Assembly (NCBI GenBank): GCA_003712055.1
Contig: RHLJ01000001.1
Coordinates: 186,001-250,000, forward strand
Direction of reading: 5' to 3'
From: Balneola sp.
GTDB taxonomy: Bacteria; Bacteroidota; Rhodothermia; Balneolales; Balneolaceae
Length of the DNA stretch: 64,000 nucleotides
The position numbers and the translations under genes are program-made. The notes beneath the pieces were generated by a model that saw nothing but the letters and a program-made list of their open reading frames with translations, did not search any database and had not been told where the DNA came from. Shown here in pieces: positions 45,337 through 54,409 of this stretch (position 1 is its first letter; every line of letters starts with the position of its first letter).

Positions 45337-46163
45337 TAATTATCGCCTAGCGCTACTCCTTCTACTGAAGGAGATAGTTTAGACAACTTATCCTGGGCTT
45401 CCAAATAAAGACTTTCTGCCTTCCCCCTGTCCTGGCTTTGGGGGAATAACTGGATAAATTTTTCATAAGTAGAGACCGCAAGATTATAACGCTCATTCTG
45501 TTTCTCAGTGATGCTATTATCAGCATATGTTATGTAGGTCTCAATTTGCCTTACTAGCGCTCTTTCAGCCCAAACTGACTCAGGATACTGATCGATAGTT
45601 TGATCAAAATAGATAGTTGCTGCGAGGTATCGTTGTGTTCTTAAATAAAATTCAGCCGCTTCAAAGTTTTTTCTCGCCAATTTATTTCTGAGCTCATCAA
45701 TTCGTTGAGCAGATTCTTGTACATACTCTGAATCAGGATATTTGCTATTGAACAACTGAAATAACTCTATAGCTCTTAATGTTGAGGATTGATCTAATCG
45801 ATATCTGGGACTTTGCATATAAAGACATACTGCCCTTTTGTAATCCACTTCCTGTACCCGAGCGTTTTGCGGATAATAAGCCAAAAATCGATCGTACTCG
45901 GAAGCAGCCAGGATATACTGCTTATTTAGAAAATAACTCTCAGCTAGATAAAATTGAGCTTCTTCAGCATAATTTGACCCTCTACCTAAACGAGTTACCT
46001 GATCAAAACCATAAGCTGCGTCACCGTATTTCTCTTTTTCAAAAAGAGCCACTGACTTATCAAACGCTACATTAATAGGCTCTCCGGGTCGGACAAGATC
46101 TTTATTTCTACACCCTGTAATTAAAAAAACTGCTAAAAGCAGATAAACTGGCAAACGATTCAT
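45336..46163 (-). CDS. bamD: Outer-membrane assembly lipoprotein BamD
   Basis: About 275 residues from the ATG at 46163; a GTG at 46193 would add ten residues and disturb the signal peptide. The lipobox is LITGC. TPR-type repeats follow (KYGDAAYGFDQVTRLGRGSN and later YILAASEYDRFLAYYPQ), the YfiO/BamD pattern. BamD is an essential partner of BamA in inserting beta-barrel proteins into the outer membrane, matching the SurA-like chaperones elsewhere in the window. Confidence 0.88.
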   Translation of the reverse strand: MNRLPVYLLLAVFLITGCRNKDLVRPGEPINVAFDKSVALFEKEKYGDAAYGFDQVTRLGRGSNYAEEAQFYLAESYFLNKQYILAASEYDRFLAYYPQNARVQEVDYKRAVCLYMQSPRYRLDQSSTLRAIELFQLFNSKYPDSEYVQESAQRIDELRNKLARKNFEAAEFYLRTQRYLAATIYFDQTIDQYPESVWAERALVRQIETYITYADNSITEKQNERYNLAVSTYEKFIQLFPQSQDRGKAESLYLEAQDKLSKLSPSVEGVALGDN

Positions 46164-46182
46164 TTTGAAAAAGGAATATCTT

Positions 46183-47175
46183 TTAGTGATCACGATTTTG
46201 TAAGAAGATAAGTAGATTTTTTAGTTCAGTCTTGTATTTGGAATCAGAAAAATTAGCAAGCAATTCATAGGCCCTGTTGTATCGGTCTGAGATTTCCTGA
46301 ATTGCGTCTTCCAATACATTTAATTTTTTAAAGATGCTCAACACTTCATTAACCGATTCTTCGGTGGGCAATTCAGCGTCTAAGGTTTCATTTATTATTT
46401 TAGATTGATCTTCATCTGCACGCTCTAACGCAAGAATAGTTAGATATGTTTTCTTTCCTTCAAAAATATCCCCACCTGGTTTTTTGCCAAACCTTTCAGG
46501 ATCGGCAGTAGCATCTAGCAAATCATCCTGAATTTGAAATGCCAATCCCATACAAAGTCCAAGCTCTTTTAGATTACCTCTTTGTTCAGGTGAAGCGTGC
46601 CCCGCAATCCCTCCCATTTCAAGTGCTCCACTTAACAATGCTGCTGTTTTGCCGGCAATCATTTCTAAATACTCTTCATGAGATACAGAATCTCTGGTCA
46701 CAAACTCCATATCCAGAGCCTGACCTTCACATACCGTAACTGTCGAGTTCAAGAAAACCTCATTAATATCGCTGAATTCTTTTTTACTGTAGCTTTCCTC
46801 ATTACCATAGTATCCAAGCTGTTGCGCGGCTTTAGCAAACATAACATCACCACCTAATATGGCGATGTTTTGATCCCATTTTTTATAAACACTTGCTCTA
46901 CCTCGTCTGGTCTCAGCAGAATCCATTATATCATCATGAACCAGTGTAAAGTTATGAAGTATTTCTACCGCAATAGCAGCTGGCAAAGCTTCATTAGTTT
47001 GCCCACCACACATTCCACATCCTAAAAGACTAAGAATGGGACGAATCCTTTTGCCTCCCCCATTTAGTGCGTACTTGAAGGATTGGTAAAGAGTTTCTGG
47101 AGTTTGCGGTAATTGTAGATGATTAAGACCCGACTCTATTTCAACGAGCAGCTCTTTATGTAATGAATGACTCAA
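46183..47175 (-). CDS. Polyprenyl synthetase (geranylgeranyl/farnesyl diphosphate synthase type)
   Basis: 330 residues. The first aspartate-rich motif is DDIMDSAETRRG and the second is QIQDDLLDATAD. GGKRIRPIL is the conserved start block. It condenses IPP with allylic diphosphates; the product length cannot be read reliably. fni lies 44 bases upstream, so precursor supply and chain elongation are linked. The CrtC-like/glycosyltransferase genes nearby may use its products. Confidence 0.92.
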   Translation of the reverse strand: MSHSLHKELLVEIESGLNHLQLPQTPETLYQSFKYALNGGGKRIRPILSLLGCGMCGGQTNEALPAAIAVEILHNFTLVHDDIMDSAETRRGRASVYKKWDQNIAILGGDVMFAKAAQQLGYYGNEESYSKKEFSDINEVFLNSTVTVCEGQALDMEFVTRDSVSHEEYLEMIAGKTAALLSGALEMGGIAGHASPEQRGNLKELGLCMGLAFQIQDDLLDATADPERFGKKPGGDIFEGKKTYLTILALERADEDQSKIINETLDAELPTEESVNEVLSIFKKLNVLEDAIQEISDRYNRAYELLANFSDSKYKTELKNLLIFLQNRDH

Positions 47176-47219
47176 TGCGGTTTTAAAATTTCATCAAAGA
47201 TAACAAATATAGAAGCTCT

Positions 47220-48251
47220 TTATTTGTCTGTTTTTTCAATCAAATGGGTACTATTTAGTTCTTTTAAAGTACTACATCCCAAAAGAGTCAAAATGATCTT
47301 TAGATCCTTTTTCCATACCTCGAACAAGATTTCAAGCCCTTCCAATCCCGACTCAGAGATTGCCTTTATGACGGGTTGAGCACTTGCGGTGAATGTTGCT
47401 CCTAAACAAAGTGATTTCGCTATGTCATGTGCCGTTCGTATACCACCTGATGCTATTAATTCAAAACTTCGCTCCCATTGTAACGAACTTATATCCCGTA
47501 TACATTGCGCTGTTGGAATTCCCCAATTATCGAAACTATGGTTTGGATTCTTATTCGAAGAGCGGTAATTCTCTACTTTAGCCCAACTGGTACCCCCAGC
47601 ACCTGCAACATCAATAACTTCTACTCCTGCATTCAATAAGCGTTTGGCAACATATTTGGAAATCCCTGCGCCAGTCTCTTTTACCAAAACCGGTACATGA
47701 GCATCGTTTACCAGTTGCTCAATGCCTTCCAAAACCCCTTTGAAATTAGTATCTCCCTCTGGTTGCATAAGCTCCTGAAGCGGGTTTAAATGAATGATGA
47801 TAGCATCAGCTTCGATACTACCGGTAATTTTCATAATAGCGTCTTTGGAAAAGCCACCAACCAGCTGAGCTCCTCCAATATTGGCAGCAATAAATGCCGT
47901 TGGGGCTTTTTCCCGAACTATAGAAAATGTTTTGATTACAGAGACATCTTCCAGCATCGCTCGTTGGCTACCTACTCCAAATGGGAGATTAAACTGCTCA
48001 CAAAACTCGGCGATAATCGCGTTTACAGGACCTGCTTCAGCGTACCCCCCAGTCATTGATGAAATGAATAAAGGAAAAGCAAAGCTTCGACCTAATAGTG
48101 TGGCTTCTGTGGATACTTCATTATAGTCCACTTCGGGAAGAGCATTATGTACAAAGTTAAATCGGTCAAAACCAGAAGATTGGCTGTATTGAGTACCTTC
48201 GGTCACTGTTAGTTCAACGTGGTCTTTTTTTCGCTGTCTGATGTCTGCCAT
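47220..48251 (-). CDS. fni: Type 2 isopentenyl-diphosphate delta-isomerase
   Basis: About 343 residues from the ATG at 48251; the longer frame starts with TTG at 48272. Conserved blocks are RKKDHVELTVTEG, FISSMTGGYAEAG, VGSQRAMLEDVS, then VKETGAGISKYVAKRL, VAGAGGTSW and ELIASGGIRTAHDIAKSL (FMN-binding). It interconverts IPP and DMAPP using reduced FMN. It is the first gene of the minus-strand run 48251-43722. Confidence 0.95.
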   Translation of the reverse strand: MADIRQRKKDHVELTVTEGTQYSQSSGFDRFNFVHNALPEVDYNEVSTEATLLGRSFAFPLFISSMTGGYAEAGPVNAIIAEFCEQFNLPFGVGSQRAMLEDVSVIKTFSIVREKAPTAFIAANIGGAQLVGGFSKDAIMKITGSIEADAIIIHLNPLQELMQPEGDTNFKGVLEGIEQLVNDAHVPVLVKETGAGISKYVAKRLLNAGVEVIDVAGAGGTSWAKVENYRSSNKNPNHSFDNWGIPTAQCIRDISSLQWERSFELIASGGIRTAHDIAKSLCLGATFTASAQPVIKAISESGLEGLEILFEVWKKDLKIILTLLGCSTLKELNSTHLIEKTDK

Positions 48252-48380
48252 AAAAGAACTTCTTGATTCCAAGAGTTAATTCCAATTCAATTCTATGTCA
48301 TCCTTGTATAAGTCAGGTAATTTGTTGACAACTCTGAATACTGGGATTTCATGAATCTATACTAAATGTTCTATTTCAGG

Positions 48381-48544
48381 GTCATCCCGAACTTGTTTCG
48401 GGATCTTTGTGAGGATTGGAGCTATAGAGCTCCTCAAAATATAACAAGGGATGTATCGAAAGAGTGTTCTTCTCGGTGTAAAGAGTAACGATGATAGTAC
48501 ATTTCCGGCCATTCCATAAGATCCCGAAACAAGTTCGGGATGAC
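48381..48544. repeat. Pair of inverted REP-like repeats in a 386-base gene-free spacer
   Basis: A 27-base unit (48381-48407) recurs as an exact inverted copy at 48518-48544. Each unit has its own hairpin core: ATCCCGAA and TTCGGGAT. The spacer between fni (48251) and the SDR gene (48638) has no credible coding frame; apart from this pair I see nothing in it. The core resembles a dispersed intergenic repeat I associate with several bacterial genomes. It may act as a bidirectional terminator or a mobile palindromic unit. Confidence 0.85.
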
Positions 48545-48637
48545 TTCATTAAGAAGCGGTGGGAAGTGAATTATGACTAACTGAGTTTAACCAAAATTGT
48601 CAACAAATTACTTGACTTCTCAAGGATGACGTAAAAG

Positions 48638-49357
48638 TCAAGGTAAGTACGACCCAGAATTGATATGAAAAGTTTGACCAGTTGCGTGAGCGAGTTTACC
48701 TTCGGCTAGCAGCAGAACCAGGTTCGCTATTTCACCGGTTGGAGCAATAGAATCTAAGGCTAAGCCCTGTGTAAGGTATTCCTCTCCATATACTTCAATA
48801 GATTCTCTGGCCATATCAGTATCTACAAAACCAGGTGCTATCGTATATGCGGTGATACCAGCTTTTCCAAAGCTGCGGGAGATACTTTTTGTTAAACCAA
48901 TCATTCCTGCTTTACTCGCTGAATATGCAGCATACTCTTGTGTATCTCCCCTCTGCCCTGCTCTGCTCGAGATATTTATGATTCGTCCTTCTATTCCCTG
49001 TTCTTTCCATGCGTTTATAGCCCATTTGCAGAGAAGAGCAGACGATCTAAGGTTTACTTGCTGAGTAATGTCCCATGTTTCTAACCACTCTTCATCAGAA
49101 ATATCAAAATCAGCTTCCCTAAACATTCCCGCATTGTTTATTAATACTTCGGGGATCGCTTTTTCTGAGAACTCTTGCTTTATCCTTTTAAGCTCTTGTT
49201 GATTGGATAAATCACATACTATATGCCGGAATTTGCTATTGTTTGATTGGTTTACGGTTGATGTGGAAGTTCCAATAACCTCAAATCCATTAACCAATAA
49301 TAGATCACAAATAGCTTTGCCAATTCCGCGGGACGAGCCTGTTAAAAATGCTTTCAT
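48638..49357 (-). CDS. Short-chain dehydrogenase/reductase (FabG-like)
   Basis: 239 residues. Cofactor motif TGSSRGIGKAI, NNAG equivalent (INNAGMF), catalytic Ser in INISSRAG and YAAYSASK (Tyr-x3-Lys), with the C-terminal ALDSIAPTGEIANLVLLL typical of FabG-type reductases. Substrate unknown. It starts divergently 38 bases from the nucleotidyltransferase gene. Confidence 0.9.
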   Translation of the reverse strand: MKAFLTGSSRGIGKAICDLLLVNGFEVIGTSTSTVNQSNNSKFRHIVCDLSNQQELKRIKQEFSEKAIPEVLINNAGMFREADFDISDEEWLETWDITQQVNLRSSALLCKWAINAWKEQGIEGRIINISSRAGQRGDTQEYAAYSASKAGMIGLTKSISRSFGKAGITAYTIAPGFVDTDMARESIEVYGEEYLTQGLALDSIAPTGEIANLVLLLAEGKLAHATGQTFHINSGSYLP

Positions 49358-49394
49358 ACCTGTTAATCAGTCTTTATTGATATATCTTAAGTTC

Positions 49395-50162
49395 ATGGAA
49401 AAGGAAATTAAAAAAGAGTTACAGAAATTAGAGCATGAAATGGAAATAAAAATCCTATATGCAGTTGAATCAGGAAGCAGAGCATGGGGATTTCCTTCCA
49501 AAAATAGTGATTGGGATGTAAGGTTTATATATATACACAATCAAGAATGGTATTTATCAATTGATGACAAAAAAGATAGTTATGTAAGGATTTTACCAAA
49601 TGAAATAGATTTAAGTGGTTGGGAGCTTAGAAAAACTCTAAAGCTATTTCGTAAATCGAACCCTCCTTTTATGGAATGGCTTGATAGTCCAATTGTCTAT
49701 AAAGAAGATTTTTCAACAATCAGTAAACTTAGAAAAGCTTCAAAAGAATATTTCAACCCGAAATCTTGTATGTACCATTACCTAAGTATGGCAGAAGGTA
49801 ATTTTCGAGAGTATCTGAAAGGTGAGAAAGTAAGAATCAAAAAATATTTCTATGTCCTGAGACCTGTATTGGCGTGTTCTTGGATAGAAAGAACAAATAA
49901 AATGGCTCCGATGGAATTTGAGACAATGGTAGAATCTGAGATTAGAGAAGATAATTTGAAAGCTGAAATTCTTAACCTACTTACCCGAAAAAAATCAGGT
50001 GAAGAACTAGATTGGGAACCCAAAATTGAAACTATTGATAACTTTCTGGAGGAAAGAATTACTTACTTCAAAGCTTTTTTAAAAGACTTTGATTTTAAGA
50101 AGTACCCAGATACTGAAAAGCTAAACAGAATTTTTAGAGAGACACTTGAAGAAACAGCCTAA
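49395..50162 (+). CDS. RlaP-type predicted nucleotidyltransferase (PF10127-like)
   Basis: 255 residues from the ATG at 49395; an open frame upstream lies antisense to the SDR gene and is discarded. The nucleotidyltransferase motif reads VESGSRAWGFPSKNSDWDV, i.e. G-S followed by the paired aspartates. A helical C-terminal part with MEWLDSPIVY and MYHYLSMAEG is typical of this family. Substrate unknown; family members have been linked to RNA ligase-associated and other roles. Confidence 0.85.
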   Translation: MEKEIKKELQKLEHEMEIKILYAVESGSRAWGFPSKNSDWDVRFIYIHNQEWYLSIDDKKDSYVRILPNEIDLSGWELRKTLKLFRKSNPPFMEWLDSPIVYKEDFSTISKLRKASKEYFNPKSCMYHYLSMAEGNFREYLKGEKVRIKKYFYVLRPVLACSWIERTNKMAPMEFETMVESEIREDNLKAEILNLLTRKKSGEELDWEPKIETIDNFLEERITYFKAFLKDFDFKKYPDTEKLNRIFRETLEETA

Positions 50163-50170
50163 ATGGCAAG

Positions 50171-50677
50171 CTACGCCTTCCAAACAGGGACAAAGCTGCA
50201 CGCTTCTCCATACATTATCTTTTTAGCTGTGCCCAGTAATTTGTTGGTAACCAATAAGTAAATTGAATCCGGAATATGTATATCTCCACACCCTTTTAGT
50301 AAGATAAATTTGCCCTGATATTGCTCCCATTCATGATTTTCAACCCTTTTTCGATATAAGTCATGAAGTACTTCTTCAGGAGATAAATGGAAAACTTCTT
50401 TAGCAGGTTCTGATGCATATGAAGTAATCAACATCCATGCCCAGGGAGCAATAATGGCATCTGTAGAACAGAAGACTGACAAATACTTCCCCTTATACTG
50501 AGACCAGTCGTGATTGACTAAATGCTCCCTAAAGTCATTCTCTTTAAGCAGTAAACCCATGTGCAGAAAATCCTTGATATCCAATGTTTCTATTGGAGTG
50601 GGATCATGAAATAGTTTAGCCAGATCTAAAGTGATCAGCTTTTCATTTGCCTTTACCTTGTTTACAATTTCAGCCAT
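50171..50677 (-). CDS. DUF2480 family protein
   Basis: About 168 residues from the ATG at 50677, chosen because the family begins with an AEIVNKV-like sequence; a longer frame from 50713 overlaps the upstream gene. Two similar halves each have a DW/EW-x-Q-Y-x-G-K-x-x motif, LVNHDWSQYKGKYLSVF and ENHEWEQYQGKFILLKG, suggesting an internal duplication. Function unknown; the family is characteristic of Bacteroidota and relatives, a weak taxonomic hint. Confidence 0.8.
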   Translation of the reverse strand: MAEIVNKVKANEKLITLDLAKLFHDPTPIETLDIKDFLHMGLLLKENDFREHLVNHDWSQYKGKYLSVFCSTDAIIAPWAWMLITSYASEPAKEVFHLSPEEVLHDLYRKRVENHEWEQYQGKFILLKGCGDIHIPDSIYLLVTNKLLGTAKKIMYGEACSFVPVWKA

Positions 50678-50684
50678 TCTTTGA

Positions 50685-51344
50685 TTATTTCTTTCTGATG
50701 ATGGAAACGCCATCCCTAATTGGCAGTAAAACCTGTTCTACCCGCTCATCGTTTGTTACATGAGCATTAAAATCCGCAATTGCTTGTGCTTTATGATCTT
50801 TTGGTTCTAATACGGTAGCATCCCACAATACATTATCAGCTACAATTAGGCCTCCGGGCTTAAGCTTAGCCAGAGACTGCTCGTAATAAAACGTGTATCT
50901 CAATTTATCGCCATCAAGATAAATTAAATCAAAACTTCCTTCCTGCATTTTAAGGGTTTGTTGAGCGTTTCCCTTCACTAGAGTGATCTTGTGTCCAACT
51001 TTCGATGCTTCAAAATGCTTTTTGGCCAAATCGTGATACTTCATGTTCATCTCTAGTGTGAACACCTCTCCATTTTCTGGCAATGCCTCAGACATCATAA
51101 TTGCGGAGTATCCTGTAAAAGTACCTATTTCAAGTACACGTTCAGCTCCTGATATTTTGATAAGCATCTTAAGTAATTGCCCAACCAGACGACCACTTAG
51201 CATATCGATGTATTCCAAAGCCTGATCGGAAGTCTCCATCAATGATTTGATCTCTTCAGATTCAGAAGTGGTATTCCTCTGGGCATACTCTTCAACCTCC
51301 GAATGTGTGATTGTGACCACTTGTTCTCCTCTGTGCTTCTTCAT
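50685..51344 (-). CDS. Class I SAM-dependent O-methyltransferase (caffeoyl-CoA/catechol type)
   Basis: 219 residues. SAM motif VLEIGTFTGYSAIMMSEALP, the acidic strand VFTLEMN, and the metal-site block LIYLDGDKLRY (usually DADK) with VADNVLWDATV. The family methylates phenolic or carboxyl oxygens using Mg2+. It overlaps, head to head, the 5' region of the acyltransferase frame. Confidence 0.88.
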   Translation of the reverse strand: MKKHRGEQVVTITHSEVEEYAQRNTTSESEEIKSLMETSDQALEYIDMLSGRLVGQLLKMLIKISGAERVLEIGTFTGYSAIMMSEALPENGEVFTLEMNMKYHDLAKKHFEASKVGHKITLVKGNAQQTLKMQEGSFDLIYLDGDKLRYTFYYEQSLAKLKPGGLIVADNVLWDATVLEPKDHKAQAIADFNAHVTNDERVEQVLLPIRDGVSIIRKK

Positions 51345-51392
51345 AATTGGAAGATACGGTTCCTTGTCCTATCATCCCCAAAAAAGAAAATT

Positions 51393-52019
51393 TTGGAATT
51401 TATTCCCGCGAAGGAATCCAGGTTTATTATTTGGTTTTTCTATTGGTACACGCGCTTGCTTTTAAAACTCCGCTTTCGATCGGTGAGCATTTCGCAAAAG
51501 TATACTCCATCCAAAGAATCCAGCACCGTTTACTTTATCAATCACAATTATTGGTGGGATGGACTATTGCCTCTTTACCTGAATAATAAACTGTTTAAAC
51601 AGAAAGCCAGGGCCTTAATGGAAGACAAGCAGATGAAAGAATATCCCTTCTTTTCGAGGATTGGAGCCTTTTCTATTAATCTGAATGACCCAAAGTCTTC
51701 TATTAGCTCCTTACGTTATGCAGTTAAGTCATTGCAAAGACCTCACTCCTGTCTTTTTATTTATCCGGAGGGAGAACTTGTCCCACCCTCAAATGACAAC
51801 CCAACATTTAAACCGGGGCTAAGCTGGATGTATAAAAAAACTAAAGGAATAGATTTTGTACCGATAGTATTTAGGATAGACCATTCAAAAGCCAGCAAGC
51901 CCGATTTATTTATCTCAATTGGAGAGAAAGTTAATTTTGATAAAAATATGGACAGCAATGAATTAACAATCCTATTTGAAAAGGAAATAATGCTCCTTAT
52001 TAATCAGGAGACCGAATAA
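51393..52019 (+). CDS. PlsC-family acyltransferase (CruD-like candidate)
   Basis: About 208 residues if the TTG at 51393 is the start. The open frame extends to an ATG at 51303, but that would overlap the divergent methyltransferase start by 42 bases, and homologous sequence seems to begin near IPAKESRFIIWFFYW. HX4D reads INHNYWWDG, and the second block is FIYPEGELVPP. By position next to a CrtC-like gene and a glycosyltransferase, it may add a fatty acid to a carotenoid glycoside, as CruD does. A phospholipid role remains possible. Confidence 0.75.
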   Translation: MEFIPAKESRFIIWFFYWYTRLLLKLRFRSVSISQKYTPSKESSTVYFINHNYWWDGLLPLYLNNKLFKQKARALMEDKQMKEYPFFSRIGAFSINLNDPKSSISSLRYAVKSLQRPHSCLFIYPEGELVPPSNDNPTFKPGLSWMYKKTKGIDFVPIVFRIDHSKASKPDLFISIGEKVNFDKNMDSNELTILFEKEIMLLINQETE

Positions 52020-52052
52020 ACGTTGAACTTCGAACTTTGAACATTCAACGTT
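52019..52052. repeat. Short palindromic repeat downstream of the acyltransferase gene
   Basis: AACGTTGAA (52019-52027) and TTCAACGTT (52044-52052) are perfect inverted arms; the loop contains further GAAC/TTCGAA pieces. Related half-copies follow to about 52070. It fills most of the 55-base gap to the convergent CrtC-like gene, looks like a small intergenic repeat, and might act as a weak bidirectional terminator. Confidence 0.55.
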
Positions 52053-52074
52053 GAGAGTTCAATGTTAGATGTTC

Positions 52075-53142
52075 TCACCAGGTCCATTGATACAACATCT
52101 TAGATCTTTGTACCCAATGTGGTTTTTGAGATAGGAATCGCAACCTCATCCGAACCATCCACCAGTATTTTTCTTCATAAATCCGATCGGGTTTGATGTA
52201 TTCAGTAATCCCTTTTGCTTTGAAGCTTCCTTCCTGATCTGTTAGCGTAGCATCTGCCAGAAATCGTTGGTAAAAAGGCCCATTATCTAAAACTCTAGAC
52301 TGATTTAAAGTTATTGAAGTATCTCCGGATCCAAGGCGTATGCTGCGAGCAGAATTCAATCCTAGTTTTGTTTTGGAAAAATCGGATAACTCAAGATTTT
52401 CGAAGGTTCTTGAAATAATCTGTTCTTCTTTTGAAATCAGCCATGCTTCATGCTGTTGCTTTCCATTCAAGCCGTTCATGATATAGTATACTAAGGTATA
52501 CTGGGGAAAATGAATTCTGCCCCAATACCAGTCTTCAAAACTATCCTTTAAAGGTTCATACCCTGTGTTATGATCATGATACCCCACCCCATTAAACAAC
52601 ACACTATGATCCCTTCTACCTTCTAATATTATTGAACCTGTGACTTCAGCTCTGGGTTGCAAAAGGTTCCAGAAGTGACGGTCATCAGAACTATGTTCAA
52701 TTAATCCTTCACTGAGCTCAGTACTTTTGAAAAGTAAATTGGCTTGTATTGAGTGATTTGAATCCAATTGCTGTGCAATAAGCAACCGATATTCAAGAGA
52801 TTTATGATCTTGTTTCCATTGAAAAAAATTACTCCCGATTCTTGCACTTCCTTCTTCTTCGTTCCAATGAAAAGAACCTGGCTTGTATTCTACAAAGCTG
52901 TAGTATTCAGGTTTATCTTTATGATATACTGATATACTAATAGCCGGGAACTGATCTGGGGTTGCTTCTTCATCCCTTAGAGCTTCGATATATCGAGGCG
53001 AAAACGGATTCCCTTCATAGAAAATAATCACAAACGACCATTGCTTATCAAAGCTTAGACCATCAAAATACCACCACTCATATCCTGATGAGGGTTTCTC
53101 GGGATCAATATGTTCATCTTTGAGTTTAGTGGAAATGTTCAT
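52075..53142 (-). CDS. CrtC/AttH-like protein, probable carotenoid 1,2-hydratase
   Basis: 355 residues. It shows the lipocalin-like fold signature of hydroxyneurosporene synthase CrtC: SGYEWWYFDGLSFDKQWSFV at the start and GVGYHDHNTGYEPL, close to the CrtC block, then FEDWYWGRIHFPQYTLVYYI. CrtC adds water to the psi end of carotenoids, producing tertiary hydroxyls that can be glycosylated. The neighbouring GT2 and acyltransferase genes support this reading. It diverges from the glycosyltransferase gene with 61 bases between. Confidence 0.75.
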   Translation of the reverse strand: MNISTKLKDEHIDPEKPSSGYEWWYFDGLSFDKQWSFVIIFYEGNPFSPRYIEALRDEEATPDQFPAISISVYHKDKPEYYSFVEYKPGSFHWNEEEGSARIGSNFFQWKQDHKSLEYRLLIAQQLDSNHSIQANLLFKSTELSEGLIEHSSDDRHFWNLLQPRAEVTGSIILEGRRDHSVLFNGVGYHDHNTGYEPLKDSFEDWYWGRIHFPQYTLVYYIMNGLNGKQQHEAWLISKEEQIISRTFENLELSDFSKTKLGLNSARSIRLGSGDTSITLNQSRVLDNGPFYQRFLADATLTDQEGSFKAKGITEYIKPDRIYEEKYWWMVRMRLRFLSQKPHWVQRSKMLYQWTW

Positions 53143-53203
53143 CCCTAAATAAACGGTTGTTCATGGTGATGGTCAACCAAGCGTTCAGTACCTTTCGTTC
53201 GAT

Positions 53204-54355
53204 ATGATTTACATTCTTTACTTTGCCCTGGCATACCTGATTATTACTTCAATTGTCTTAATTCGAAACCTATTTGAATTTAAGAGCCTGGTCAGTATTG
53301 ATTCAAAAAACTCATCATCAGAAGCACTTGTAAGCATATGCATACCTGCCAGGAATGAAGAAGAAGTAATAGAAAAATGCATTACCAGTGTTCTAAAACA
53401 AGACTATCCTTCATTCGAAGTATTAGTGCTTGATGATAATTCCACAGATCAAACCTCATCTATTATCTCTGGTATTGCTTCATTTGTATCGAATCTAACC
53501 CATATTAGAGGCAACCCAAAACCTGATGATTGGCTGGGCAAACCCTGGGCTTGCCACCAGCTCTCAGAAGCAGCAAATGGAGATATCTTAATTTTTATTG
53601 ATGCTGATGTTTGGCTAGAAAAAGAAGCTGTTTCAAAGGCGGTTCATGCACTACAGGAAAAAGATGTCGTTACAGTATGGCCCCAACAGAGGCTCGGCTC
53701 GTTTTGGGAAAATATGATTGTTCCCCTTGTCTATTTTACTCTCTACACATTACTCCCCGCTATTTATGTAGAACAGAATCCAAAATGGATGCCATCATTT
53801 ATGGCAGAACGCCTTAATAAAAAATTCGCTGCAGCTTGTGGACAATTCATAGCCTTCCATAAACGATCCTACCAAGAAATTGGCGGACATGAAGTAGTAA
53901 AAAAGGAAGTAGTTGAAGATGTTGAGTTAGCCCGTTTAATCAAGCGAAAAGAACTTTCGCTACAAATGTTTGATGGAATAGACACCGTGTATTGCAAAAT
54001 GTACAGCTCACATAAAGAGATTTGGAATGGGTTTAAGAAGAATTTTCTGGCTGGTTTTGGCAATTTTTTTGAATTCTTTTTTATGTGGGCTATCCATACT
54101 GTTGTATTTATAGTGCCATGGATTACATTGTGTTATGCCATTTTATCGGGAGCTAATTCAATTCTTATTTTGAGCAGTATAGTAATCGCTTCACAATATC
54201 TTCAAAGAACGATTCTTAATTATAAATACGGCTGGAGTTTTATCACAGGTTTCTTGCATCCACTTTCAGTTCTATGGTTTCATGCTTTAGCTGTTGTTTT
54301 GATTGTGGATAAACTAAGCGGAAGAAAAGCGATTTGGAAAGGCCGTGAAGTATAA
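53204..54355 (+). CDS. Membrane-anchored family 2 glycosyltransferase (CruC/CrtQ-like)
   Basis: 383 residues. An N-terminal helix (1-20) precedes a GT-A domain: VSICIPARNEEEVIEKCI, the nucleotide-binding VLDDNSTDQT and the metal motif FIDADVWL. A later block is VVEDVELARLIKRKEL. Three or four C-terminal membrane helices (from about 285) complete it. This architecture is shared by CruC-type carotenoid glycosyltransferases and similar polyprenyl-sugar transferases. The carotenoid role is inferred from the neighbours. Confidence 0.82.
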   Translation: MIYILYFALAYLIITSIVLIRNLFEFKSLVSIDSKNSSSEALVSICIPARNEEEVIEKCITSVLKQDYPSFEVLVLDDNSTDQTSSIISGIASFVSNLTHIRGNPKPDDWLGKPWACHQLSEAANGDILIFIDADVWLEKEAVSKAVHALQEKDVVTVWPQQRLGSFWENMIVPLVYFTLYTLLPAIYVEQNPKWMPSFMAERLNKKFAAACGQFIAFHKRSYQEIGGHEVVKKEVVEDVELARLIKRKELSLQMFDGIDTVYCKMYSSHKEIWNGFKKNFLAGFGNFFEFFFMWAIHTVVFIVPWITLCYAILSGANSILILSSIVIASQYLQRTILNYKYGWSFITGFLHPLSVLWFHALAVVLIVDKLSGRKAIWKGREV

Positions 54356-54409
54356 AAATTGAGATTTATACTGTTTCTTTTTGTTGTTCAGATAAACATA
54401 TTCCAAGCA

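Noticed and set aside
49203-49394. Upstream extension of the nucleotidyltransferase gene
   Set aside because: It lies antisense to the SDR gene, and the extra residues do not match the family; the ATG at 49395 is sufficient.
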